Assembly (NCBI GenBank): GCA_013334925.1
Contig: JAAXWP010000002.1
Location: 62,001-126,000, forward strand
From: Chlorobiaceae bacterium
GTDB lineage: Bacteria > Bacteroidota > Chlorobiia > Chlorobiales > Chlorobiaceae
Direction: 5' to 3'
Length of the DNA stretch: 64,000 bases
Part shown: positions 19,287 to 29,180 of the stretch, in pieces
Layout: every line of letters begins with the position of its first letter
Numbering within the stretch: position 1 is the stretch's first letter
Translations under genes and position numbers: made by a program
Notes under the pieces: model-generated
Told to the model about the DNA's origin: nothing
Databases searched by the model: none
Seen by the model: the letters and a program-made list of their open reading frames with translations, nothing else

Positions 19287-20765
19287 TTAATTCTCAGTGA
19301 GCGGGAAGGTGAGCTGAAATACCGTACCGTGGTTTTCACGACTCGTCACGGCTATGTCTATGTGCTGGAGATCGGCAAGTCTTCTGACAATCGAAAGACC
19401 AAGACCTGAACCGCCGGTGTTCGAACTTCTCGATTCGTCGACCCGGTAGAATCTCTTGAATATGCTCTCCAGTTTCGCTTCGGGAATACCGATGCCATGA
19501 TCCTCGATCACACAAACCGGTCGACCATTCAGGCTATCGATCCGTAACGAAACTCCGGATCCGTCCGCAGAGTACTTGATTGCGTTGGAAAGCATGTTTT
19601 CAAGCATGATCTCGAGCATGGCCGGATCAGCAGCCACATTACCTGCATAGCCGATCGAAAGATCGAGCGTTATGTTCCGCACGGCAGCAATCGGGGTCAT
19701 TCTCGATATCACGGTTTCGATCAACTGGCCGGGATAGAGTAAAACAATATTCGGGCTCGTCGTATCGCTTTCGCAACGGGCAAGCAAAAGCAGCTGGTCG
19801 ATGAGTCGGGCCATACGGTTCAGCTCATCGAGACAGTAACGGATCCGCTCCTCGTAATGCCCTGTGTCACGGGGCTTCCGGACCAGGACATCAAGCGTGC
19901 CTTTAACGACGGCCAGTGGGGTTTTCAGCTCATGCGATGCATCTGCCGTGAATTGCTTTTCGCGCTGGAAAGCATCCTGGAGACGATCGAGCAGTGCATT
20001 GATGGTGACGCTCAGGCGATAGAGCTCGTCCTGATTGGATGGCAACGGCATACGCAAGCCAAGGTTTGCCTGACTTATCGATTCTGCCGTCGAGATAACC
20101 TCCTCGACCGGCTGAATGCTTTTGCCGGCAATCAGACGGGTTACCACAAAAAGCGTCAGAATGACAATGGGGTAGGAAACGAGGACGATATACTTCATGT
20201 CGCGCAACACGATCATGGCACTTTTGAGTGGAACAGCCACGATCAGGTATCCTTCGACCGCTCCGTTACGGCCCACGAGTGGCACCTGCACCTGACGGAG
20301 TGTCGATTGCCCAAGTTCCGAGGTGAAATAACGCACTCCTGCGTAGGAGGGTCTGAAGGTAAGCACGTTCTGTGCGAGGTTTGCCGTCTTGCTGACCACT
20401 CGCCCTGCATTGTCCACGAGCTGGACATACTCCGGATCGATCTCGGCGACTTTCCTGACCTTATGACGGCTTTGATGTCTGCCCTCACGGGCTTCGTCAA
20501 GCCCCATCTCTTTAAGCCGATCGAAATCACACACATCGAGCTCGTGGACATGTGAATCAGAGAGGGTTTCATTCACCTCGTGCCGCAACTCCTCATCGAA
20601 ATGATTGTATACCACTCCGTCAACGGTGAGGAAAATGACCGTAAACACAACAGCCATAAGAATCGCCGATGTTCCGGTGTAATAGAGCGCTATGCGGTTA
20701 CGCAGGCTCATAGCCGGTAACCTCCGGCTTCCATTGATAACCCCGGTACCCGACCGTAGACGCAT
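19287..20765 (-). CDS. Sensor histidine kinase (HAMP, HisKA, HATPase)
   Basis: 492 aa; ADASHELKTPLAVVKGTLDVL, NMLSNAIKYS, GGSGLGLSIVRRLAD; start overlaps the RR stop. Confidence 0.92.
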   Translation of the reverse strand: MRLRSGTGVINGSRRLPAMSLRNRIALYYTGTSAILMAVVFTVIFLTVDGVVYNHFDEELRHEVNETLSDSHVHELDVCDFDRLKEMGLDEAREGRHQSRHKVRKVAEIDPEYVQLVDNAGRVVSKTANLAQNVLTFRPSYAGVRYFTSELGQSTLRQVQVPLVGRNGAVEGYLIVAVPLKSAMIVLRDMKYIVLVSYPIVILTLFVVTRLIAGKSIQPVEEVISTAESISQANLGLRMPLPSNQDELYRLSVTINALLDRLQDAFQREKQFTADASHELKTPLAVVKGTLDVLVRKPRDTGHYEERIRYCLDELNRMARLIDQLLLLARCESDTTSPNIVLLYPGQLIETVISRMTPIAAVRNITLDLSIGYAGNVAADPAMLEIMLENMLSNAIKYSADGSGVSLRIDSLNGRPVCVIEDHGIGIPEAKLESIFKRFYRVDESRSSNTGGSGLGLSIVRRLADLQHIDIAVTSRENHGTVFQLTFPLTEN

Positions 20766-21445
20766 CAGGCCTCCCTGACGTTACTCTTCACTATATAGCC
20801 GATCCCCCTCATGGTCTGAATGAGACCATCGCAACCCGCAGCTTCGAGTTTGCGCCGGAGAAAATTGATATAGACATCGATAACGGAGGTATCGGAATAG
20901 AAATGGATATCCCACACATGCTCGATGATACGGCTTCGTGAACAGGGACGGTCCTTGTTGCGCACCAGGTATTCGAGAAGGGAGAACTCCTTCGGTGTCA
21001 GAGTCAATTCAAGGTCATTGCAGAAGACCTGGTGTGTTACCGGATTGATGGTGAGCGGCCCGGCGGAGAGAACCTCTCCGCCCTGACCTGCACTCCTGAG
21101 TTGCACCCGTATACGGGCAAGCACCTCTTCGAATTCAAAAGGCTTCCTGATGTAGTCATTGGCTCCGCTCTCAAGGCCAAACACCACATCTTCAAGTGTA
21201 TCCCTGGCGGTAAGAAACAGAATCGGTACGCTGGAAGATGACTGGCGGATATGCCGGCAGACATCGATTCCGCTGAGCCCGGGAATCATCCAGTCCACCA
21301 TGATCAGGTCATAGTCATTGGTCATGGCAAGATCGAGGCCACTTTTGCCATCATAAGCGACATCGACAGCATAGCACTCCTCCTCGAGGCCCTCCTTGAG
21401 AAACCTGGCGATTCCCGGTTCATCTTCGATAATGAGCAGTCTCAT
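20765..21445 (-). CDS. OmpR/PhoB-family response regulator
   Basis: 226 aa; MRLLIIEDEPGIARFL, MVDWMIPGLSG, winged-helix LTPKEFSLLEYLVRNKDRPCSR. Confidence 0.94.
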   Translation of the reverse strand: MRLLIIEDEPGIARFLKEGLEEECYAVDVAYDGKSGLDLAMTNDYDLIMVDWMIPGLSGIDVCRHIRQSSSSVPILFLTARDTLEDVVFGLESGANDYIRKPFEFEEVLARIRVQLRSAGQGGEVLSAGPLTINPVTHQVFCNDLELTLTPKEFSLLEYLVRNKDRPCSRSRIIEHVWDIHFYSDTSVIDVYINFLRRKLEAAGCDGLIQTMRGIGYIVKSNVREA

Positions 21446-21457
21446 GCACGATTCCGT

Positions 21458-21994
21458 TTAATCACGATCTCCATCACGATCTGATTTGCCATCCCCATCT
21501 CCGAAAAGTAATGCGAGAACCGCCCGGCTCTCTTTGCCGTTACGGGCAGCAATCTCCTTCAGGGTCATCGATTTGTCAACTGCTGATATCCCCTTTGCCG
21601 AAAGCAGGCCCGCAAGTTCTTCGGGAGTTTTCTTTGCCACCAGAGCAACCGTTTCCAGAGAGGAGGACTCCAGTGCAACTGCAGCAGCCATCACGGTGTG
21701 CTTTCCGCCTTCCTCTTTTTCACCGAACACCGGTAAAAGAGAGCTCACGGTGACCAGTGCTGCAACACCTATGATGACGAGCGCCGGTTTTCTTGAAAAG
21801 TAACCGGTGAACGCCTTCCAGTTTGCAAGCAGGTGAAGGGCAACACCGCCAACGAGCAACCAGCCAAGCCATTTGTGTACCGGCTCTACCGCTCCCATTT
21901 CAATATCAAAAAAAATCAGCAGTCCGGTAACAGCGGAAATGATAAACGAGCCGATAGCCAGCGGTGTCGCCCAGGTTTTAATCGATGAATTCAT
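21458..21994 (-). CDS. DUF4405-like membrane protein with acidic C-terminal tail
   Basis: 178 aa; VEPVHKWLGWLLVGGVALHLLANWKAFTGYF; tail GDGDGKSDRDGDRD. Confidence 0.65.
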   Translation of the reverse strand: MNSSIKTWATPLAIGSFIISAVTGLLIFFDIEMGAVEPVHKWLGWLLVGGVALHLLANWKAFTGYFSRKPALVIIGVAALVTVSSLLPVFGEKEEGGKHTVMAAAVALESSSLETVALVAKKTPEELAGLLSAKGISAVDKSMTLKEIAARNGKESRAVLALLFGDGDGKSDRDGDRD

Positions 21995-22101
21995 AGCCTT
22001 CTCAACATTCTGTGGTTTATGATGTTTGCGTCGATCCTCCAGTGCGGAAAACCAACGATCAAAAGTAAGACCATCATGTTTAAAGAGGCCTTAGCCCTGG
22101 A

Positions 22102-22121
22102 TTAAAATTCCCTTAAAATTC
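22102..22121 (-). promoter_or_regulatory. Putative OmpR-family RR direct-repeat box upstream of the DUF4405-RR-HK operon
   Basis: TTAAAATTC-cc-TTAAAATTC, 11-bp period, about 110 bp upstream of the 21994 start. Confidence 0.45.
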
Positions 22122-22225
22122 TGGTGCAGGCTGACCGCTCCGTCTGGTGCATCCAGCAGCCATGACGGAGGGCTTGCACAGAAGGCTGACAAAATGGACA
22201 AACGGTCCGGTCAATCTGCCAGAAT

Positions 22226-22756
22226 TCAGAATGTCCTCACCGGCCGGACATAATTGTTGTCGAGTTTGTATCCGAGGTTTCTTTCACCTGACCGGAAGCT
22301 CTGATCCCAGGCATCGTTTTTGTCGCTTTCGCTCGAGGACCAGTAGTAATGGCGATCCCTGAACCCGCCAATGGCAAAACGGTTGACATACAGTCTGGTC
22401 AATTCTTCCATGTTCGGAAGGCGCCAGTCCCTGAAACCGCCACCACGGTACTCCCTGCATGCTTTCACAGCCTTCTCCCAGGTGTAGCCGGCACCCAGAT
22501 CCTCTTTTGCCGCAATAAGTCCATGAGTCTGGCCAGCAACATAATTTCGATCCCCCTGCCTGAAAATGTATGCCACCTTGCCACCACCAAAACTGTCACC
22601 GACCTTGAGATCAGCCGTTGCTGACGGTGCAGCTTCAGGTGTTACCGCAGCGTATGCTTTCGGAACCGTTACCGGCACCAGCAAAGATCCCGTAAGGCAG
22701 AGCCCGGCCATCGTTTTACCGGCCCTGGAAAAAACTGAACGCATGACTGTTGTCAT
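22226..22756 (-). CDS. Secreted DUF1566/Lcl-C-domain protein
   Basis: 176 aa, signal-like N-terminus; GFRDWRLPNMEELTRLY ... YYWSSSE ... YVRPVRTF. Confidence 0.75.
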   Translation of the reverse strand: MTTVMRSVFSRAGKTMAGLCLTGSLLVPVTVPKAYAAVTPEAAPSATADLKVGDSFGGGKVAYIFRQGDRNYVAGQTHGLIAAKEDLGAGYTWEKAVKACREYRGGGFRDWRLPNMEELTRLYVNRFAIGGFRDRHYYWSSSESDKNDAWDQSFRSGERNLGYKLDNNYVRPVRTF

Positions 22757-22970
22757 AATACACCCCCGTTGATTTGAATTTTCCGGCCATCTGATTCCAT
22801 GCTGCCTGAACTGGTCCCGAGCTGAACTGGGAACCCCGGGTTCACGACAGTTGCAAACACCTGATGGCCGGTGATTGAAAATTTGAGTGAACTTACTCCT
22901 TAATAATAAGTTCCGAATCTTAAACCATTATTAACGATTGTTAAAATTTGTCTAAAAAAGCACACAGCAC

Positions 22971-23005
22971 AAAAAAAAAGCCCCTCATCTGAAGGGGCTT
23001 TTTTA
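22971..23005. terminator. Rho-independent terminator
   Basis: aaaaaaaaagcccctcatctgaaggggcttttttac. Confidence 0.8.
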
Positions 23006-23099
23006 CATGACAAGCGCGATAACCCGTCACCAGGTATTCATGTTTCAGAAAGCGATCGCACGGATAACCGGTTACTCAGGACAGGTTAAGTCAGGAACA

Positions 23100-23381
23100 T
23101 TATTTGCCGGGCTCTTTCATCTCTTCCGGTTTTGCCGTCTCTGTTTTTTTGACTGAGCTCTTTTTAACGGTTTTTTTCTTGACTGACGCTTTGGGTTTTG
23201 GCTTTGCTTCGGGCTTTACCGCAGGCTTCATCTCGGCTGCAGGTGCCGGTGAAGCCGGAGCGGCCGGTGCTACGGGTGCAGGTTTAGCTGGCGCGGCAGT
23301 CTCGGCTGCAACCGCAATACCACTGACTGCACCTGACATAAAAAGGGAAACGATAACTCCTGCAATGAGTCTTCTGTTCAT
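23100..23381 (-). CDS. Small exported Ala/Pro/Lys-rich protein
   Basis: Start MNRRLIAGVIVSLFMSGAVSGIAVAAE signal peptide; PAPVAPAAPASPAP...KPKPKASVKKKTVKKSSVKK. Confidence 0.65.
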   Translation of the reverse strand: MNRRLIAGVIVSLFMSGAVSGIAVAAETAAPAKPAPVAPAAPASPAPAAEMKPAVKPEAKPKPKASVKKKTVKKSSVKKTETAKPEEMKEPGK

Positions 23382-23610
23382 GATAGATCTCCTTGTTAAG
23401 GGTACACATCGTTGTAGATGAAATGACAACAAAGGAGAGGGGGGGGCTCCGGAAGTTTATACGCATGAGGTGTCATTTTCTTTCAAAAATTCAGATCACA
23501 GTCACCATTTTAATCCACAGAATAGCAAGCGGCATCATTGAATTCCTGAAAAAGAACAGCATCAAACGATTTGATTACAAGCACCTTTACAAAAAGAACC
23601 AGAACCTTGT

Positions 23611-24417
23611 TCAGAGGGAATAGAACGTATCATAGACCTTCCCGCCAGGCTTTTTATCGATCGTTTTCTTGTTGATCGCTCGACCGGCGCGCTTCTGATA
23701 TCTCTTTTCCCAGGGTTGAATGGAACTCGCTGTGAACGCAAGCTTTCCGGTTTTTACGCCGGTGATCTTGAGGTATTTGCCGGGTTCGAGCGATGTCCCT
23801 GCATTGATTTCGGTATCGTGAATATCTACTGTCCAGAACCGTTTTTTGTAGTCCATGACCACCAGAACTCCGAGGGGTTCAACCCGGCGTATGACTTTGC
23901 CGCCAAGCCACCCTTTTCTGGCCTGTGTCCATCGCTGTTCATTGGCGTATACAAGAGTGTCATAACCGTTGACGTTCTCGATCAGATAACGGTGTATGAG
24001 CTTGCCGACGTCAAACAGGTTCAGCAAACCGCTGAGCAGCAGACTCAGCAGAAGCGAACCGGCAATGACACGGATGGTCGGGTATCGATAGCCTTTCCTG
24101 GTATGCCTGAATCCATAGTAGGAGACCAGAATGAAGAGCAGCAATGCTGTGAGCCACAGGTAGGGGATGCTGACAAAGATATTTTCGACGATCGGCTGCT
24201 GAGCAAGAAACAGTGCGATGTTTCGGTGATCGACAACAAAATCCTGATCCACAAAGACATAGATGGCCGTAGCCATCGAGATGCTGCCGGTTATGACCGA
24301 GATAACCGCCAGGATCCAGAAAATGGAGCGCTTCAGAATAAAATGCCAGCGTGGAATCGGGACCACCTTCCTGCGCTCTATTTCGTCGAGTATCAGATCG
24401 GTACTGAACTGTGCCAT
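23611..24417 (-). CDS. Multi-TM protein of unknown function, candidate ECF-sigma partner
   Basis: 268 aa; 10 bp downstream of the ECF sigma gene; about 30-aa cytosolic N-terminus then TM helices. Confidence 0.55.
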   Translation of the reverse strand: MAQFSTDLILDEIERRKVVPIPRWHFILKRSIFWILAVISVITGSISMATAIYVFVDQDFVVDHRNIALFLAQQPIVENIFVSIPYLWLTALLLFILVSYYGFRHTRKGYRYPTIRVIAGSLLLSLLLSGLLNLFDVGKLIHRYLIENVNGYDTLVYANEQRWTQARKGWLGGKVIRRVEPLGVLVVMDYKKRFWTVDIHDTEINAGTSLEPGKYLKITGVKTGKLAFTASSIQPWEKRYQKRAGRAINKKTIDKKPGGKVYDTFYSL

Positions 24418-24427
24418 ACAACTGCCA

Positions 24428-25021
24428 TTATCTCTTTTCCAGAATACTTTTCATCTTTTTCTTTGCACGATTGATCAGGGTGGCAACCGTCCCTTCCGGC
24501 ATCTGAAGAATGTCAGAAATCTCCAGATACGATTTCTCTTCAAAAAACTTCAGGACGATAACGTCCCGATACCTGGTGTCGAGAGCATCGACAGCCGCCT
24601 GAATTTCCTTTGGACTGTAGCGGCCCTCATCGGCATCGTCGACACCGAGATCACCGACCATGTTTTCAAGCAGAAAAAAGTCCGCCTCCCTGTCTAATAC
24701 GGCGGGACGTATCTTTTCCTTTCGAAAAAAAGTGATTATTTCGTTGTGAGCTATCCGGTAGATCCAGGAAGAGAAGGGAAAGGAGTGATCATAATCATTG
24801 AGATGGAGGTAGGTCTTGATGAATATTTCCTGGAGAAGATCCTGTGCGGAAGCGGTGTTCCGGCATCCCAGCCGGACGATATAACGCATGAGCGGAGCCT
24901 CGTAGCGACTGACGATCGCAGCGAACGCATGCCGGTCTCCCAGTGTCAGGCGAACCAGTTCCTGGTCACTGCACGAAGATTTTGAATACTGAACGGAGTC
25001 GCTGGACATTACGCGTGACAA
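24428..25021 (-). CDS. ECF-type RNA polymerase sigma factor
   Basis: 197 aa; region 2 DLLQEIFIKTYLHLNDYDHSFPFSSWIYRIAHNEIITFFRK; region 4 VIVLKFFEEKSYLEISDILQMPEGTVATLINRAKKKM. Confidence 0.92.
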   Translation of the reverse strand: MSRVMSSDSVQYSKSSCSDQELVRLTLGDRHAFAAIVSRYEAPLMRYIVRLGCRNTASAQDLLQEIFIKTYLHLNDYDHSFPFSSWIYRIAHNEIITFFRKEKIRPAVLDREADFFLLENMVGDLGVDDADEGRYSPKEIQAAVDALDTRYRDVIVLKFFEEKSYLEISDILQMPEGTVATLINRAKKKMKSILEKR

Positions 25022-25123
25022 TCCCGGAATTTCACCAAGCAGACCTCATGAAACACAATTAACAAACCCATACGGAAGTACGACCTTCGCCATGTTCTCC
25101 CCCTTCTTTTCTTTCTGTTCCTG

Positions 25124-25642
25124 TTACAATAAACGGCTTGTCTGACGATACCGCAACACCACGACAAGGTAAAGCACAATGAGAAGATTGAGCGCAACAA
25201 ACGTGAATTTCATCCAGGAGAAACCTTTCGAGATCTCATAGAGTTCGATGGGCAGATAGATCCCGCCACTTGCCAGTGCAAACCATTCTGCCCATTTTTT
25301 TTCATACCAGAGCCCGAACGCTTCGATGAACCGTGCCACGGAATAGAGTGACGCAAGCATGGCAAGGTCACGGAGCCTCGTATCGGTAGCTTTTGAAAGG
25401 AGCTGGCTAAAAATAGCCGGGTACCGTTTTGCGGGATTCAGATGCAAATGAGCGATCAGTTGCCCGGCATAATCCTGCAGATCGTGATGTATCAGTGCCA
25501 GAAGGGAAAACCCGGCCACGAGCACCAAAAGACCCTTAAGCGCTTCAAAAAGGGCTATCGCCCTCAGACCTCCTGATTTCTCCCGATTCAACGTAACCAG
25601 AGCAATGGATTGTTCGACAAAGCCTGACAGACCCGCTTGCAA
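25124..25642 (-). CDS. DUF2127-family membrane protein
   Basis: 172 aa; LRAIALFEALKGLLVLVAGFSLLALIHHDLQ ... EKKWAEWFALASGGIYLPIELYEI. Confidence 0.75.
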   Translation of the reverse strand: MQAGLSGFVEQSIALVTLNREKSGGLRAIALFEALKGLLVLVAGFSLLALIHHDLQDYAGQLIAHLHLNPAKRYPAIFSQLLSKATDTRLRDLAMLASLYSVARFIEAFGLWYEKKWAEWFALASGGIYLPIELYEISKGFSWMKFTFVALNLLIVLYLVVVLRYRQTSRLL

Positions 25643-26022
25643 CAGGGGTCCAGTTTACCCATATGTATTATTTTTAAACGGCCTTTCAATGAACTGAATT
25701 GCAAAAACACGGTAAATCAAGCATCTCCAGCAGTCAATGACACAGAACGGAGCTGTTCTGTCAACCTTACCGGTAACCGTCACACATACCTGCCACCGTA
25801 ACGGAACTGCTTGTCGGGCGGCTCGTGTTGATCCGTTATGTGCATAAGGGAAAAGCTGAAAAGTGTCGTGAGCGGTCCGGGCACATGTCGAACGGGATAC
25901 AGAAACCTGAGTGTAAAAAGATGACATGAAGCGTTCGGGTACTGACCAATGCAGGTATCGGGTTGCGGAGCAGGTTTTCAGTGGCGACCATAAAAATTTA
26001 TTGCTTTTTCACACCCAGAAAA

Positions 26023-26200
26023 TTAACAATCGTAATACACGAACATGAAAGAACGAATAAAAAAGGAATAAAATATCAACATATTCCACCGCAACAACTT
26101 ACCTATCAAAATCACACCAGACCATTAACAATCGTAATATCATTTCCACCATTAACGATATTTAACAAACATACTTGAACGACCCATAAACAATTGTTAT
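26023..26200. promoter_or_regulatory. Cluster of four TTAAC-N4-GTTAA-like sites upstream of the PSR-like operon
   Basis: TTAACAATCGTAAT (26023), TTAACAATCGTAAT (26125), TTAACGATATTTAA (26152), TAAACAATTGTTAT (26187). Confidence 0.5.
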
Positions 26201-26369
26201 AAAAAGTCTTATCATCACAATGAAGCATTGCATGATCAAAAATCGAAATGTATATTCATTTCGATCCGCCAGAATGCACATAGCAAATCCGCATCCCTTT
26301 TTCATCATATAACTCATTCCTGAACAAGGAATCACTATAATACTTCATCCGTCTGAAGGGGGAGATTTT

Positions 26370-29162
26370 ATGTATAAAAACATTTCTCGTCGCCAGTTCC
26401 TCAAGGTTGCGGGCGTCATGGGAGGTATGTCTCTGTTACGCCCTGTCTGGAGTCTCGGTCAGGCATCCGTGGCATCGGATATCGGCTCTGCTGGCGGATC
26501 GGTGACGTGGGTACCAAGCATCTGCAATTTCTGCTCGTCGTTCTGTGACATCAAGGTCGCGACCAGGGAAACCGACGGAATCAGACGCGCCGTCAAAATT
26601 GAAGGAAATCCCGAAAGCCCGCTGAACCGTGGACGAATCTGTGCCCGCGGTCAGGCCGGCCTCAGGCAGACCTACGACCCTAACCGCCTCAAGCAGCCAT
26701 TGATCCGTGTAAAAGGGAGCAAACGTGGCGAATGGAACTTCAGGGCGGCCACCTGGGAAGAGGCTTATGCGTTGATCGCCGACAAACTCGGAAAAGTCAA
26801 TCCCTGGGAGATCAGTCTCGTTGGCGGCTGGACCGCCTGTGTCTCCTATATGCACTTCAGCCTTCCGTTCGTCCAGACCCTTCAGATACCCAACATCGTC
26901 GCATCTCCTCTTCAGCATTGTGTTACCGCCGGACACCTCGGCACCGACCTGGTCACGGGCAACTTCAACGTACACGACGAAGTGCTGGCGGATTTTGAAA
27001 ACGCACGATACATCCTTTTCAGCCTGAACAATGCATCGGTAGCCGCGATTTCGACCGCCCGAGCCGTCCGGTTCGGCCAGGCGAAGAAAAACGGTGCCAA
27101 AGTGGTCTGTCTTGACCCGAGAATGGGTGAACTCGCATCGAAAGCAGACGAATGGATTCCGGTCAGACCAGGTACCGACCACGCCTTTTTTCTGGCGCTG
27201 CTCCATACGCTGCTCAGAGAAAAACTCTACGACGCAAGATTCGTTTCAAGCCATTCAAACGCACCGTTCCTGGCATACAGAGACGAAAGCGGAAACGTGC
27301 ATCTTGCCGCAGATGCCGGCAATAACGGCAAAACGACGGCATACTATGTCTACGATTCGGTCAGCCGCGGTGTACGTGCCGTTCCGGCTTACAGCAACAC
27401 CAACGAACAGGCCTCAGGTGGCGGACGCATCGAACCGGCACTTAACGCCCCTGAAGGCCTCAGCTGGAAAGGCAAGTCGGTCAAAACCGTTTTCGACTTC
27501 TTTATCGAAGAATCAGCTCCGTTCACACCTGAATGGGCCGCTGAGATTACGGATGTCCCGGCCGAAACCATTCGCCGGATCGCCATCGAGTTTGGCCAGG
27601 CCCGACCGGCTCTGGTCGACCCCGGCTGGATGGGTGCACGGTATCATCATCTGATCGGCCAGCGCCGGCTCCAGGCCATCATTCAGACGCTTGTCGGTGG
27701 CATCGACAAACCAGGAGGCTGGCTGATGAGTGGCGAGCACCATCACAAGTCGGCGAAGTCCTGGGAAGCGATCCGTAGCGGCAAGAACGAAACAAACGTG
27801 CCTCCGGTCGAGCGTCCGGGCATGGGCTTCGCGTTCGGACTGCTCGACATTTTCGGAAATCCCGCTTCCTGGCAGCATGGCAAACCGGCGTTCTCTTTCG
27901 CCTGGGCCATGGAACAGCAGAAACAGGGAAAACCGTCCGCGTTCCTGCCGGCGATGGCCGACACCGGTCTGCTCGAAGCAGTTAAGGGCGAACTCAGTTT
28001 CAACGGCGAACCCTATCGCATCAAGGCGGTTATTCTCAACGCCGCCAACCCGATACGCCACTATTTCCCGGCAAAGCGATGGGAGGAGATCCTCTCCAGC
28101 GATAACCTGGATCTCGTCGTAGCCATCGACGTTCTGCCATCGGATACCACCATGTATGCCGATGTGATCCTGCCGAACCACACCTACCTGGAACGGAACG
28201 AGCCGCTGCTCTACCCCCTCGGTCCGAATACCGGCCTCGGGTACACAACCCGCCTGAGGGCGATCGATCCGCTTTACGATACCAGGGACACTTCGGATAT
28301 CCTTTGCGAAATTGCTGCGAGAATGGGCAAACTCGAGCCGTACCTCGAGGGTATCGCCGAGTATGCCGGACTCGACGTCCAGCTGCTTAAACGCGAGGTT
28401 GCAGCAGCCCGACAGGCGCGCAAACCACTGAACGAAGCGTTCCTCAGAACTGCGTACGAAGCCATGGGCCGATTTGCCGGAGAGATGACCGGCAGGGAGA
28501 TGAGCGCCACGGAGGTGGAATCCGTGATTCGAACGAAAGGGGTGCTCATGCTCAAGGATGCCGATGCCGTTCTTGCCGATTGGAACCTGCCCGGTAAATT
28601 GCCGGCGCCAACCATGTCCGGTCGAATGGAGCTGTTCAGCCCCATTCTGCAATCCTTTGCCGAAAAGGCTGGTCCAAGCCCACTGTTCAACCCTGTGCTC
28701 GGCTATGTGCCCAGAGTGGTCAGCGACAACGGTGATAAAACGACACTGGCAGACAACGAATTCTACTTTACCTACGGGAAGGTACCGGTGGTCTCACACG
28801 CATCGACGAACAACAACAATGCCCTGCTCGCTGCAGTCACCAATCCCAAGAAAGGGGCATTCATCGGCTTGTGGATGAATGCAGGAAAGGCAGCCAGACT
28901 CGGTCTCACCGATGGCCAGTCGGTCGAGGTCACCAATCTCAGATATGGCCCGAAAGTGCAGGCGACCCTTTTCACGACGGAGATGATCCGTCCCGATACG
29001 GTGTTCCTGCCATCGGCGTTCGGCAGCAAAAACAGGAAACTCAGCGTTGCCGGAGGCAAGGGCACGGCACTGAACGAGCTCATGCCTTACAGTATAGAGC
29101 CGATTGCCGCGTCGTTCATGTCCCAGGAATTCACGGTCAGCGTCAGGCCGATCAACAGTTAA
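26370..29162 (+). CDS. Tat-exported molybdopterin oxidoreductase catalytic subunit (PsrA/PhsA-like, polysulfide-reductase-like complex)
   Basis: 930 aa; SRRQFLKVAGV Tat motif, CNFCSSFCDIK...GRICARGQAG [4Fe-4S] site, molybdopterin-binding regions. Confidence 0.9.
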   Translation: MYKNISRRQFLKVAGVMGGMSLLRPVWSLGQASVASDIGSAGGSVTWVPSICNFCSSFCDIKVATRETDGIRRAVKIEGNPESPLNRGRICARGQAGLRQTYDPNRLKQPLIRVKGSKRGEWNFRAATWEEAYALIADKLGKVNPWEISLVGGWTACVSYMHFSLPFVQTLQIPNIVASPLQHCVTAGHLGTDLVTGNFNVHDEVLADFENARYILFSLNNASVAAISTARAVRFGQAKKNGAKVVCLDPRMGELASKADEWIPVRPGTDHAFFLALLHTLLREKLYDARFVSSHSNAPFLAYRDESGNVHLAADAGNNGKTTAYYVYDSVSRGVRAVPAYSNTNEQASGGGRIEPALNAPEGLSWKGKSVKTVFDFFIEESAPFTPEWAAEITDVPAETIRRIAIEFGQARPALVDPGWMGARYHHLIGQRRLQAIIQTLVGGIDKPGGWLMSGEHHHKSAKSWEAIRSGKNETNVPPVERPGMGFAFGLLDIFGNPASWQHGKPAFSFAWAMEQQKQGKPSAFLPAMADTGLLEAVKGELSFNGEPYRIKAVILNAANPIRHYFPAKRWEEILSSDNLDLVVAIDVLPSDTTMYADVILPNHTYLERNEPLLYPLGPNTGLGYTTRLRAIDPLYDTRDTSDILCEIAARMGKLEPYLEGIAEYAGLDVQLLKREVAAARQARKPLNEAFLRTAYEAMGRFAGEMTGREMSATEVESVIRTKGVLMLKDADAVLADWNLPGKLPAPTMSGRMELFSPILQSFAEKAGPSPLFNPVLGYVPRVVSDNGDKTTLADNEFYFTYGKVPVVSHASTNNNNALLAAVTNPKKGAFIGLWMNAGKAARLGLTDGQSVEVTNLRYGPKVQATLFTTEMIRPDTVFLPSAFGSKNRKLSVAGGKGTALNELMPYSIEPIAASFMSQEFTVSVRPINS

Positions 29163-29180
29163 CCCGAGACCCAGATACAC

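Noticed and set aside
20243-20572. Small overlapping antisense/alternate-frame ORFs throughout the two-component genes
   Set aside because: Explained by out-of-frame reading of longer, domain-supported genes
27513-28652. 379-aa minus-strand ORF inside the molybdoenzyme gene
   Set aside because: Shadow ORF with no domain; the plus-strand gene is clear
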